NCBI GenBank assembly: GCA_031835245.1
Contig: JAVKOQ010000460.1
Span: 1 to 35,569, forward strand
DNA from: Balamuthia mandrillaris
Lineage: Eukaryota; Discosea; Longamoebia; Balamuthiidae
Direction of reading: 5' to 3'
DNA length: 35,569 bases
The notes under the pieces were generated by a model that worked only from the letters and a program-made list of their open reading frames with translations, was not told the DNA's origin and searched no databases. Of the stretch, positions 11,376 to 19,679 are shown piece after piece. A program made the translations under genes and the position numbers. Each line of letters starts with the position of its first letter. Position 1 is the stretch's first letter.

Positions 11376-12272
11376 ATGATGGACGTTGAGCCAAAAACGC
11401 CCACCAAGCAGGGCGGCGAGAAGGAGAAGGAAAAGCAAAAGGAGAAGAGGGACAAGGGGGATGAGATCTTGTCCGCGGATCTGAAGAAGAAGGAGCAGCA
11501 GGACTTTAGCGGGTTGGTGGAAGCCAAGCTGCCAGAGTACACTGCCCTCGCTCTGGAGGTTTTTTTTTCTTTTCTCTCTCTCTCTTCACTTGTAACACTT
11601 TTTTATTTGCATATTCTAATGTTTTGTTTACCACATCTCTCTTCTCTCACTCTTCTCTCACTCTTCTCTCTCTCTCTCTCTCTCTCTCCTTCCTCTTTGC
11701 TTCTTCCTCTGTGATGTAGGGAGGAAAGCTGCCTGAAGCGCTGGAACTGTTGATGGCTTTGGAAAAACAAACACGTCAGGTTCGTTGTTCTCTCTCTTCT
11801 CATTAAGTGAAGCGATCTCTCTTACTGATGGCCAAACAAATAAAATAAAGGGTGGTGATGATGCTTCCACTGCCAAAGTGGCGTGTTGCATCGTGCGAGT
11901 GTGCTATGAGGCCAAGGATTGGTTGGCCCTCAACGAGAGCCTCGTCACGCTCTCCAAGCGACGCGGCCAGTCCAAGAAGGCTGTCCAGCAGATGGTGCAG
12001 GAGGCCATGACCTTTGTGGAGGCCATCACGGACATGCCCATCAAGCTTGACCTCATCAAGACGTTGCGTAACATCACTGAAGGAAAGGTTGGTCTTGCAA
12101 AGTTTTGTTGTTGTTGGATGAAGCATTCTGACAAAGTTGACTTTATTGCTTGCGAGTTTAGATCTTTGTTGAGATAGAGAGAGCCAAGTTGACCCGAACG
12201 CTTGCCTATATCAAAGAAGCTGCAGGTGAGATCAGTGATGCTGCAGACTTACTGCAAGAAGTGCAGGTTTGT

Positions 12273-12306
<34 letters not shown>

Positions 12307-13406
12307 CATTATCTTTTCTTACGCTGAACCAGGTGGAGACCTATGGTTCGATGGAGCCGCGAGACAAGATCGACTACATCCTCGAACAAGTTCGTCTCTG
12401 TTTAGCCAAGCAGGACTTTGTGCGCGCCCACATCATCTCCAACAAGATCGCGGCCAGCGCCATCAACAAAGAGGAATTCCAGGACCTGAAGCTGCGCTAC
12501 CACGAGCTCATGATCCAATACTACTCCCACAAGAAGGACTACCTGAACATCTGCCGGGCCTACCGCGCCATGTATGACACCAAATGCATAAAGGAAGGAG
12601 ACAAAGAAAAATGGAAGCAGGTTTGAGGCTACTTTTCCATTGCCTGTGTCTTTTGTTTTCTCTCACTAACTGTTCTTGAAGTTGTTGAGGTTGATAGTGG
12701 TGTATGCTGTGTTGGCGCCGTATGCCAATGACCAGTTTGACATCATGCACAGGATCAACGCTGACAAGAACCTTTTGGAATTGCCCAAATACAGGTTGGT
12801 CCCTTCTCTCTCTTTTCTTTAGGTTAAGGAATTTATGTTCTCTCTCCCTCGCACACAGAACTTTGTTGAAATACTTTATAACAATGGAGCTGGTCAGATG
12901 GCCCAAGTTTGAGGAGGAGTACCGCGACATTCTCAACCAACTTCCCGTCTTTGCCGGAGAGGGAGGCCAACAGCTCTGGAAAGACCTTCATGCTCGCGTC
13001 GTCGAACACGTACCTTTTCTCTGTCCCTCTTTCTCTTTGTCTTTCTCTTTCTCTGCTCTCGGTCTCTCTTTCCCTCTTTCTCTCTTTTGCTTCTTCTCTA
13101 ACGAACAAACAAAAAAAATAGAACATAAGAGTGGTGGCAGAGTACTATCAGCGCATCACAGCGCAACGCTTTGCGCAGCTGTTGGACCTGTCGGAGGCGG
13201 AGACGGAGAGGTTCATCTCGGACATGGTGAGCAGCGGGCTGGTCCGCTGCAAGATCGACAGGCCCAAGGGCATCGTCACCTTCACCAGGAACAAGAACGC
13301 CAACGACGTGCTCAACGACTGGGCGCACAACGTGGGGGAGCTGTTGGGCCTCGTGGAGAAGACTTGCCATCTGATCCATCGAGAAAACATGGTTTATGGT
13401 TTGTAG
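11376..13406 (+). CDS. PSMD12: 26S proteasome non-ATPase subunit Rpn5/PSMD12
   Basis: A PCI-domain scaffold of the 19S regulatory particle lid. Eight exons: 11376-11558, 11720-11779, 11851-12087, 12162-12266, 12333-12620, 12682-12794, 12859-13009, 13122-13406; 473 residues (human 456). The N-terminus is a lysine/glutamate-rich tail, followed by TPR-like helices (GGKLPEALELLMALEKQTRQ). Typical Rpn5 stretches include RAKLTRTLAYIKEAAGEI, YYSHKKDYLNICRAYRAMYD and the PCI winged helix RVVAEYYQRITAQRFAQLLD with SEAETERFISDMV. The C-terminal helix ends HRENMVYGL. ATG ATG at 11376/11379 gives two possible adjacent starts. Introns 11559-11719 and 12267-12332 carry sense CT tracts. It converges on ERH with a 131-bp gap. 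Confidence 0.96.
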
Positions 13407-13537
13407 AGAGATGAAGAGAAGGATGAGAACCGAAGAAGATGAATAAAGCAAAAAAGCAAAATAATCATGTTTTGAGGGTGTGGTAAGGTTTGTGTGAAGG
13501 AGAAGAAGGAGGAGGAGGAGGCAGAAAAAAAAAGTGA

Positions 13538-14297
13538 TTATTGGGCCGCAAGTTTTTGGAGATGGATCAAAAGGCGTTGCTTCATCCAATCTTTGTTGTA
13601 GGGGCTGTAGGCATTGAGAGAGGGATCAAACCTGTTATTTGTGGTTGGTGAGATGAAGGGGTATAAGAGGAAATAAGAAGGGAGGAAAGAGAGCGGAAGA
13701 GAGAGAGAGGAGAAACGTACACAAGGCAGCTCATGTCGGGTATTTTGTCCATAAAGTCGTAGAGGTCTTTGATGTCGTAGGTCAGGTTCTTGACGGTGGG
13801 ATTGAGTCGCTGCAGCTCCCTTTCGTAAAGTTTAAGCACTCCTGTTGATCATGCAAAAGGGAAGAAGAAGAAGAAGAAGAAGAAGAAGAAGAAGAAGAAG
13901 AAGAAGAAGAAGAAGAAGAATAACAATAAATCAACATCAAAATCTAAATCTTTTCGGCTCTTACTTATCGAACGGAAGGAACACTAACCCTCCATGGCTG
14001 CAGAGACAGAAGGAAAGTCCTCAAAGGTGCGCGAGTTCTTGTGTTGTGAGGTTTGTATGAGGACGATGGTGTGTTTCTGGCCGCCACCTCCGCCCCCACC
14101 GCCGCCTGCTTTGCCTCCTCCGCGTCCTCCTCGGCCTCCTCCTCTGCCGCCCTAAAACGAATGAATGCATCCTACAGTGAGCATAACAAACAAACACAGG
14201 AGAGAGAGAGAGAGAGAGAGAGAGAAGGGGAAGAAAAAAAACATGGGCCTTTAGCCTAAAGATCACTACGCACCCGGTGGTGTCCGCTCGACATCAT
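13538..14297 (-). CDS. ERH: Enhancer of rudimentary homolog (ERH) with N-terminal RGG tract
   Basis: ERH is a small dimeric adaptor in RNA processing and gene silencing. Exons in reading order: 14297-14274, 14151-13989, 13841-13721, 13631-13538; phases 0, 1 and 2 agree, giving 133 residues (human 104). The ERH core starts at QKHTIVLIQTS and runs through SRTFEDFPSVSAAMEGVLKL, NLTYDIKDLYDFMDKIPDMS and NAYSPYNKDWMKQRLL, all aligned with animal and plant ERH. Before the core are about 30 extra residues with repeated RGG/RGGG and a poly-Gly run (about 9-31), on the same exon as the core start. RGG tracts commonly bind RNA and are targets of arginine methylation. The first exon codes only 8 residues. 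Intron 13842-13988 carries a long (GAA)n on the plus strand. The extension is seen directly; its function is inferred. Confidence 0.93.
13859..13921 (-). repeat. (TTC)n microsatellite in ERH intron
   Basis: About 20 GAA units on the plus strand, read as TTC in the ERH transcript, within intron 13842-13988 and close to its acceptor end. Confidence 0.95.
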
Positions 14298-14540
14298 CGT
14301 TTTTTTTTTTTTGTGTGTGGTTTTTTTTTTTTTTTGGCTGCTGCGCGGCTTTCTTCTTCTTCTTCTTCGCTGCTATTTTCTTGGCTTTTTTTTTTGCAGT
14401 AAGAATTTGACATGCATTTGTGCTGGTTTTGTGTAGGATCAGCACGTCTACAAAAAATAAGCTTGCGCTGCAATTGTGCAGCTGGGCTCTTCGAATGGTC
14501 CACACATTGTCCTCATGAGGGGGATAGGTTAGTGCTTGTT
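14298..14540. other. ERH upstream region with homopolymer tracts
   Basis: Upstream of the ERH start are two long T runs on the plus strand (14300-14335) and a pyrimidine-rich stretch, so the ERH leader would be very A-rich. A minus-strand frame here gives only lysine-rich low-complexity sequence out of frame with ERH. I see no gene I can support. Confidence 0.4.
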
Positions 14541-14596
14541 CTAGCGGCGTCGCCGAGCAGCTTCTTCTGCAAGTTCATGCTTGTCCTGGCCGTCTA

Positions 14597-14627
<31 letters not shown>

Positions 14628-14780
14628 CTCGCCCTCGCCCTCGCCCCTTTTCCACATTGCCACTCTGGTCAGGAAAGGAAAACAGCTGTGCTTGCTTTTA
14701 TCTTTCTTGCAAGCTTCTTGCTGCAATCGGCCGTCATCCAACACTTTTGAAGCAGAAAAAAGGGTGTGATAGTGAGGCAA
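14541..14780 (-). CDS. Possible C-terminal exon with Gly-Glu repeat, unidentified
   Basis: A minus-strand frame ends with a charged sequence (VDGQDKHELAEEAARRRR, then TAG) preceded by a run of Gly-Glu coded by a hexamer repeat. The composition looks more like protein than the other strand (which gives Ala-Leu or Ser-Pro repeats). I found no matching upstream exon and recognise no family. It may be a real 3' exon, a remnant or chance. Confidence 0.25.
14601..14646. repeat. GCCCTC hexamer tandem repeat
   Basis: About 7.5 copies of a 6-bp unit, the only GC-rich tandem repeat in the window. It codes Gly-Glu on the minus strand. Confidence 0.95.
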
Positions 14781-15130
14781 AGGAGGCTGGTAACGATGGA
14801 AAGGAGAAAGTGTGTGATCGTTGCAAGAAGGAGTACTGCGATGCTGTCTATCTTCTCATTGACTTTTTGGATCTGTTCGATCCACACACACACACTGGAT
14901 CGAAAAGATCCAAAAAGTCAATGAGAAGATAGACAGCATCGTGGAGAAGGCGGATGTTTTCATGCATGGCTACCACACCTGCCACAACGAAAATTTAAAT
15001 ACGTGTCGCACAAAAGACACACCAAAGGACAAAAACCTGCCTACCTTTGGAGAACGAGCATTTCTCTCTCCATTGCGAAGAAACCTTGGAGGAAGGGGGG
15101 GAGTGCAACTGCAATCGTGTTTGAAGAACT
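14744..15130 (+). other. Cysteine-rich coding-like segments around the hairpin, gene model unresolved
   Basis: Three short plus-strand stretches have coding-like composition but lie in different frames: about 14754-14840 with CDSEAKEAGN...VCDRCKKEYC; 14896-15030 with IEKIQKVNEKIDSIVEKADV and HTCHNENLNTC; and 15050-15120 with HCEETLEEGGECNCNRV. Together they suggest exons of a zinc-binding protein, or a decayed copy of one. I could not find a phase-consistent set of splice sites. The family is unknown. Confidence 0.25.
14840..14940. repeat. 45-bp inverted repeat with 11-nt CA loop (long hairpin)
   Basis: Left arm 14840-14884 and right arm 14896-14940 are reverse complements at 44 of 45 positions, around the loop 14885-14895 (CACACACACAC). 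The match stops abruptly on both sides. The right arm read on plus, and the left arm read on minus, both code the heptad-like IEK/QIQKVNEKIDSI. This suggests one arm is an inverted copy of the other, as made by template switching during replication. Small-RNA precursor function is possible but not shown. Confidence 0.95.
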
Positions 15131-15266
15131 TGGATTGGAGGTAACGACCAGTGTCCAGCAACATTTAAACAACTTGGATGAACAGGAGAAGCAAAATCGA
15201 AAAAGAAAACAAAGTAAGGCCTTCAAGAAAAGAGAAAAAAATATCAAAAAAAAAAGGGGGACGCTT

Positions 15267-15774
15267 ATGATGGTGGACAAGCATCAAAAGAGCCTTGCTC
15301 CAGTCTTTGAAGAGGACACACACACAAAGCAGAAGAAGCAGAAAACTGCGCCTGATCTTTCTGTTGCTAAAGTGTCCACAGTTGAAGAGGTGAGCAAGCT
15401 CAAAGGGAAAGCGCTTGAGGCACAAATCACTCTCTTCGGCCTCTTCAAGACCTATAAGGGCGATTTCACCGCGGAGGGCCAGAAGAAGCGTTTGGCCGAG
15501 TTCGTCTCCGATCAAAGCGCCTTTCAACACTACTTGCGGCACTCACAAGCCACGAGCCACTGCGCCTCACTGCTCCTTTTTCTCTCGCGGTCCTCTGCAG
15601 TCTGAGAGCACAAAAGCTGCAGCTTCAATAAAACACTTCTCAGTTTGTGCACCTCCTCAGCACATATCCAATCCCATAATGTTTGCTAAGATGCCCTTTC
15701 GAGTATGGGACGAACCCCAGCAGGCCAGGTTGTTTGTCGAAGAGGCAAAGGGGCTTTTTGGGGGGAAAATTTAA
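15267..15774 (+). CDS. Uncharacterised lysine-rich small protein
   Basis: I do not recognise this gene. The model starts at the double ATG 15267/15270 and joins exon 15267-15503 to 15601-15774 by an intron with donor GTCTCC and acceptor CTCTGCAG (97 nt, phase 0), giving 136 residues. The protein has a KQKKQK basic patch, a helical stretch (KLKGKALEAQITLFGLFKTY) and a C-terminal motif FAKMPFRVWDEPQQARLFVE before a final GLFGGKI. The frame is open upstream to 15003 with more charged sequence (LDEQEKQNRKRKQSKAFKKR), so the true start may be further 5'. It ends 38 bp before the transposon. Confidence 0.35.
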
Positions 15775-15812
15775 AAAAAAACAAGGTAAATAACGTCGTC
15801 ATGGAATTCAAT

Positions 15813-15868
15813 GAGTGAAAATGGGCATGATTGGGTGGTTAACGTCTGGCTGGATTGTTTTCGCGGAG
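15813..15868 (+). repeat. Left terminal inverted repeat of the transposon
   Basis: Matches the reverse complement of 17626-17681 at 52 of 56 positions, with the first 26 bases identical. Confidence 0.9.
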
Positions 15869-15968
15869 CACTCCGAGCAATGAGTTTTCTGCCGCTGATG
15901 TCATCAGTCCTTTTTTGGGGAAAATGACGTCACGGACGGTTGGTTCAACCAGGGCTGACGTGGGAATT

Positions 15969-16318
15969 TTTTTCATTTTGTCGACTCTTTCCTTATCTGG
16001 TTTGGTAAACGTTTATTTGTTTTCACTCCACCATGTGGTCCAGAATGGAAAATGGGGTGAAGATGAGCAGCTGCTGTGACAGGAAGCTTTTGTGGCTTGC
16101 GTCGAATAGCACGTTTGATTGCTGGGCCAAGCGCAGCAAATACTATGTCTGCTACCTTTTCCCAAGGAATTACGAGTGGTGGTCGGGGCGGCCCAGCCGT
16201 CAACTGAGGTGCCCTTGTTGTCTCCTCGTTGCCTTCTTTCTCATCTTTAATCATTTTTTTTAACTTTTTTGTTTTGTTTTTAGAAATCGAAAAAAGGTAA
16301 AGTCGACAAAATGAAAAA
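15969..16318. repeat. Internal 18-bp inverted repeat pair inside the transposon
   Basis: 15969-15986 and 16301-16318 are perfect reverse complements (core CATTTTGTCGACT) about 350 bp apart, enclosing the small minus-strand frame. It could be the ends of a nested element or a structural part of the host transposon. No clear target duplication was found around it. Confidence 0.6.
15973..16254 (-). CDS. Small open frame in the transposon, unknown
   Basis: A 93-residue frame beginning at an ATG (MIKDEKEGNEETTRAPQ) with a central helix-like segment (PWEKVADIVFAALGPAIKRA) and basic C-terminus. It lies downstream of the transposase on the same strand and inside an internal inverted repeat. PIF/Harbinger elements often carry a second protein of Myb type, but I see no Myb/SANT tryptophan pattern. 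It could be an accessory protein or a fragment. Confidence 0.35.
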   Translation of the reverse strand: MIKDEKEGNEETTRAPQLTAGPPRPPLVIPWEKVADIVFAALGPAIKRAIRRKPQKLPVTAAAHLHPIFHSGPHGGVKTNKRLPNQIRKESTK

Positions 16319-16680
16319 CTTGTAAGAGAGGAATTTAAGGAATTTAGCGCGGAGTGAATAAAATCATTTCCTGGATAAGGCTATCCTCAAATTGAAAATA
16401 ACTCCCTGCAAGGAGGACTTCATAGCTGGCAAGTAAAAGATAAAAAACTAGAGAGGATGTAGTTGGTTTTTGCCCCCAAAAAAAGGTGTATATAGAAGAA
16501 TGTGGATTAAAGAGTTAAAAAAAATATTCATTGTTTTTTGAAGTTTTGAAGTGAAACAAACATAACACAAGTTTGAAAGTCCTCATACTGCTCATATCTG
16601 CACTTTCTTGTATTTTCTAAATATCTTCTTTTTGCTTCTTTTCTTTTATTTTCTCTCTCAATCGCGTTTTCTTTTCTTTC

Positions 16681-17462
16681 TCACATTTGAGCACGATAAT
16701 ATTGGCGCTCATCAACTACTAACGGGTGGGCAGAAAGTAGATGCTCATTGGTAAGAAGGATGAGAAGATCAATGTTAGCATCAAACTTGTTGTGGTCATA
16801 GGGATAGGGCTTGCATAGAAAGGCCCAAAGCTTGTACATTCGTCCAAAAAAGCATTCTATAGGCACCCGAAGCTTTGCTAGCTCTCTGTTTTGAAAACGT
16901 TCTGCTGCTGTCCTCACCTGAGATTGTTTTTTGATAGTTATTCTTCGAAAACCAGGAGTATCTTGAGCTGGGCCAACATAACCTTTGTCAAACAATGCAC
17001 TCCAGCTTGTTTCCGTATTACCATCAACACGGTGGATCATGGCAGTCTCTTGGGCACTTTTGGTAAGGTATGGGATGTAGGCCGAGTAGTGCTCTTTGAG
17101 AATGGAGTAGTCATGTCGGGCTCCAGGTGCTCCAGGAAAGGAGAACAGAGCAAAGTGAGGAGGAGAGGCCATCACCGCAACTTCCTTCTTCAACGCATAG
17201 ATTCTGTTCTTTCCATCAAAGTAGTGTTTGCCTTCCTCAAACCGAGAGTTGTTTGGACGAAAGACTTCCACACTGGTAGAGTCAACGAGGAGGGCAATGT
17301 GAGCGTATTGGGAGAGCGTTTCATCCTCGTCCATCAAAGGGATTGGTCGGCGACGATTGCCTTGCCACCATCTGTCCTCAAGCACCTCCAAAAGGATGGG
17401 CCGGATCCTGTTTATCGCAGCTTCCACGGTGGTTTGTTTTGTCTCTTCGCTTTGTTCGTTCG
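16681..17462 (-). CDS. DDE transposase (Tnp_4/Harbinger type)
   Basis: The transposase that cuts and joins the element ends. Counting from the GTG codon at 17427, the DDE triad is visible as LLVDSTSVEV (D about 49), LFDKGYVG (D about 147) and IECFFGRMYKLW (E about 191). Between them are GKNRIYALKKEVAV and ARHDYSILKEH, typical of the DDE_Tnp_4 family. The frame is uninterrupted to the TGA. The 5' end is unresolved: a likely acceptor (TTCCGCAG) lies at 17463, an ATG (MEPNKIIRN) at 17554, but I could not join them in phase, so the N-terminal DNA-binding part is short or missing. Related enzymes are usually about 350-400 residues; about 250-260 are seen here. Confidence 0.8.
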
Positions 17463-17625
17463 CTGCGGAAAACGGGCGTAACAGTGAACAACCGCGAAGT
17501 AGTTACGTTTGCCACCGGAAATATTACATTTCGGATTATCTTATTTGGCTCCATAGAAAAAGTAAATCACATTTGACGTCATCATCCCGTTCGGAGGATT
17601 AAGGAAACCTGGATATGATTTTATT

Positions 17626-17681
17626 CTCCACGAAAACAATGCAGCCACACGTTACCCACCCAATCATGCCCATTTTCACTC
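17626..17681 (-). repeat. Right terminal inverted repeat of the transposon
   Basis: Reverse complement partner of 15813-15868. Followed directly by AAT, the same triplet that precedes the left end. Confidence 0.9.
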
Positions 17682-17684
17682 AAT

Positions 17685-18035
17685 ATAACCCAATTTTTCT
17701 ATCTGGAATAAGAGTGTGACAGAGACGAGAGAGAGAGGGAGAGTGAGCGAGCGAGAGGAGAGAGAGAGCCAAGTAAGACTAAAAAAATAAGTATTAATAA
17801 AGCTGCAAACTCCTGGCCATACGCACGCATCCAACCTCCTCCAATAAAGAGGAGGAAGAACGGAATTTGGCAGTTAACGTGGGGGAGGGTGGAACCACTC
17901 AGCGACGAATTCGTGGTTGGATTGGCTTCCGTCCGAGTGGTAGGGAGCAAGGAGACCAGAAAGAATCAAAGGACCAAAGGATATTTTTTAAAAAATATAT
18001 AAAGGGTGCTGCCATACGATATGTTTTTTTATTAT
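17685..18035. other. Gap between transposon and methyltransferase gene
   Basis: Contains a GA-rich tract (17723-17770), an A/T palindrome (ATATTTTTTAAAAAATAT near 17982-17999) and the 3' flank of the methyltransferase gene. A minus-strand open frame (17699-17950) is mostly repeat-coded serine/leucine and I do not support it as a gene. Confidence 0.5.
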
Positions 18036-19382
18036 TCACTTGGTAACAAGTGCTATCAAGGAGAGGTTGGTCCATTTCGGGCGAGCAAACTCGGAGCCTT
18101 CCTCCGTGAGGAGGTCCTTCAACACTTGCATGTTAGCAGAGTAAATAGGTATATGGGAAAAGAGTATGTATTGTAGTCTGTAACTGTAGAGATAAACATA
18201 AAGATAGTGTTGGTATAAAAAGGATTGGTATCGTGGTCCTTATGGTGGTTTCGTGTTATCGTGTTCGTGTTCGTTCCTTCCTTATGTGGGGTAATGAGAT
18301 GAGGGGTCACTCAATTAACATGCACCGCCTCTTCCCTCTGCTCCGGCGCGTAGCAGCTCTTGACTACGTGATTGTCCATCATAAAGCCAATGGTGAGATC
18401 GTTGATTGGGACTCCTTTCCAGTCGGCCTCGAAGGTGGTAACGCTGTCGACCTGCTGGAAGCCAGCTTCTTCCAAGTGGTTTCGCAGCGTTTCTCCTTCG
18501 GCCAGCTTGTAGACCATGGCGGCCATGGAATGAGAAGTTGCTGCTGCCTCTTCTCCTTGGCTGGAAGAAGCGGGAAGAAAGCGTTCGCGAAGACGTTTCG
18601 TCAGTTGTTCCGTCAGGCTGAGAGTTGCCACCTGCTTCCAGACAACTATGGCTGCTCGTCCACCTTTGCGAAGAACTCGGTGCATTTCGCTGTTGTTGAT
18701 GAGGTGAGCAATAGAAGAAGCACGAAGAAGAAGAACAAGAAGAAGAACAAGAAGAACAAGAAGAAGCAACACAAGAATAATACAAGGAAAGGATACCGGA
18801 AAGCCTTGAGGGGGTCAGGGAAGAACATAGCCCCAAACACGCAGCCAATGGCATCCACACTATCATCCTCTATGGCGCTCAGGTCCTACAAAGCCACGGG
18901 ATTATTCAGAGAGGAGAATAAGGTGCATACACACAAATGAAACACACACAAAAAAAAAAGATCTTTGCTGGGAAAAAAAAAGAAAAAGTATTATTTTTGC
19001 AAAAGCCAAGAAGACAAAAGGGAAAAACCTGAGCGTCCATCTTCAAACACTGCACGTGGTCCTGCAGGCCTTGCTGCTCCGCCTCGGCTTGGCAGGCAAA
19101 GACCATGGCCTCCGCAAAGTCCGACGCGATGACTTTGTGGGGCCTCCCCTTCTTCATCTCGTCCCCCCCGCAAAGCCTGTGCAGCTCTTTGGCGGCCTGG
19201 ATGGCGAACGCTCCCGTGCCGCATGCTATGTCCAGCACCACCATCGCTTCCCTTCCTTCCTCTCCCACAAGGGAGCCCAAGTCCAGGAGGCGCAACGCTT
19301 CAGCAGAGTGGCGGATGGTCAGGTCCCCAGCCGTGGCATTGTACTGCTTGGCTCGCTTGTCCCATTCCTGTGCTTCTTGCAT
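18036..19382 (-). CDS. Class I SAM-dependent methyltransferase
   Basis: Transfers a methyl group from S-adenosylmethionine to an unknown substrate. Exons in reading order: 19382-19029, 18885-18797, 18689-18320, 18116-18036; phases agree, 297 residues. Motif I is VVLDIACGTGAFAIQAAK (about 52-69), followed by the acidic post-I position in VIASDFAEAM, then the motif II region DDSVDAIGCVFGAMFFPD and motif III REMHRVLRKGGRAAIVVW. It resembles the UbiE/COQ5-like Methyltransf_11/25 group, but the substrate cannot be read from sequence. No transit peptide or membrane segment is obvious. The last junction is the least certain; donor GTTAAT was chosen with acceptor TGAAG, and GTGCAT two codons earlier is an alternative. 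It is head-to-head with LSM1. Confidence 0.85.
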
Positions 19383-19679
19383 TGTTGTTTTGTTTTGTTG
19401 CTTGCGTTTTGTTGGTGTTAAAGGTTTACGGAGGAAAAGTGGAATAAATGTTATAATGGGATCGGGATGTTTTCGGAGACATTTCGGACACTTTTTCGTA
19501 GAAAAAGCAGAGCGCTCGTGTCTGTCGACGCAAACGCTCCTATCCTCGCTCGTATCACGCATGGTAGTATCATATCTGTCTACATAATTCTCACATCCTC
19601 TCTCCTGTCTAACGAGAAGAAAGTTTTGTAAAAGAAAAGAAAAACAAAAAGAGAGAAAGAATTTTTTTTTGGGAGTTGA
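19383..19679. promoter_or_regulatory. Divergent promoter of methyltransferase and LSM1
   Basis: 297 bp between opposed start codons. It contains A/T-rich runs next to LSM1 and no obvious TATA box or repeated motif. Confidence 0.45.

Larger units (their letters stand above)
15813..17681 (-). mobile_element. DNA transposon, PIF/Harbinger-like, with TIRs and 3-bp target duplication
   Basis: A 1869-bp element bounded by 56-bp terminal inverted repeats differing at 4 positions and starting GAGTGAAAATGGGC. It is flanked by the direct triplet AAT (15810-15812 and 17682-17684). A 3-bp duplication and a DDE transposase of the Tnp_4 type fit the PIF/Harbinger superfamily, though the usual duplication there is TWA. 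It carries a transposase frame on the minus strand and a second small minus frame. Both ends have a subterminal TGACGTCA, 100-112 bp inside. The well-matched ends point to fairly recent insertion. Confidence 0.85.

Noticed and set aside
14412-14750. Plus-strand frame with Ala-Leu repeat resembling a membrane segment
   Set aside because: The hydrophobic run is produced by the GCCCTC hexamer repeat and has no start or splice support.
15966-16318. Internal inverted repeat as a complete nested MITE
   Set aside because: Arms are only 18 bp and no flanking target duplication was found, so it is reported as a repeat, not as an element.
17699-17950. Minus-strand 83-residue frame after the transposon
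   Set aside because: Largely coded by GA/CT repeats, no homology seen, no splice signals.
18315-18866. Minus-strand 183-residue frame overlapping the methyltransferase
   Set aside because: Wrong frame; the motif-bearing frame with splice junctions explains the region.
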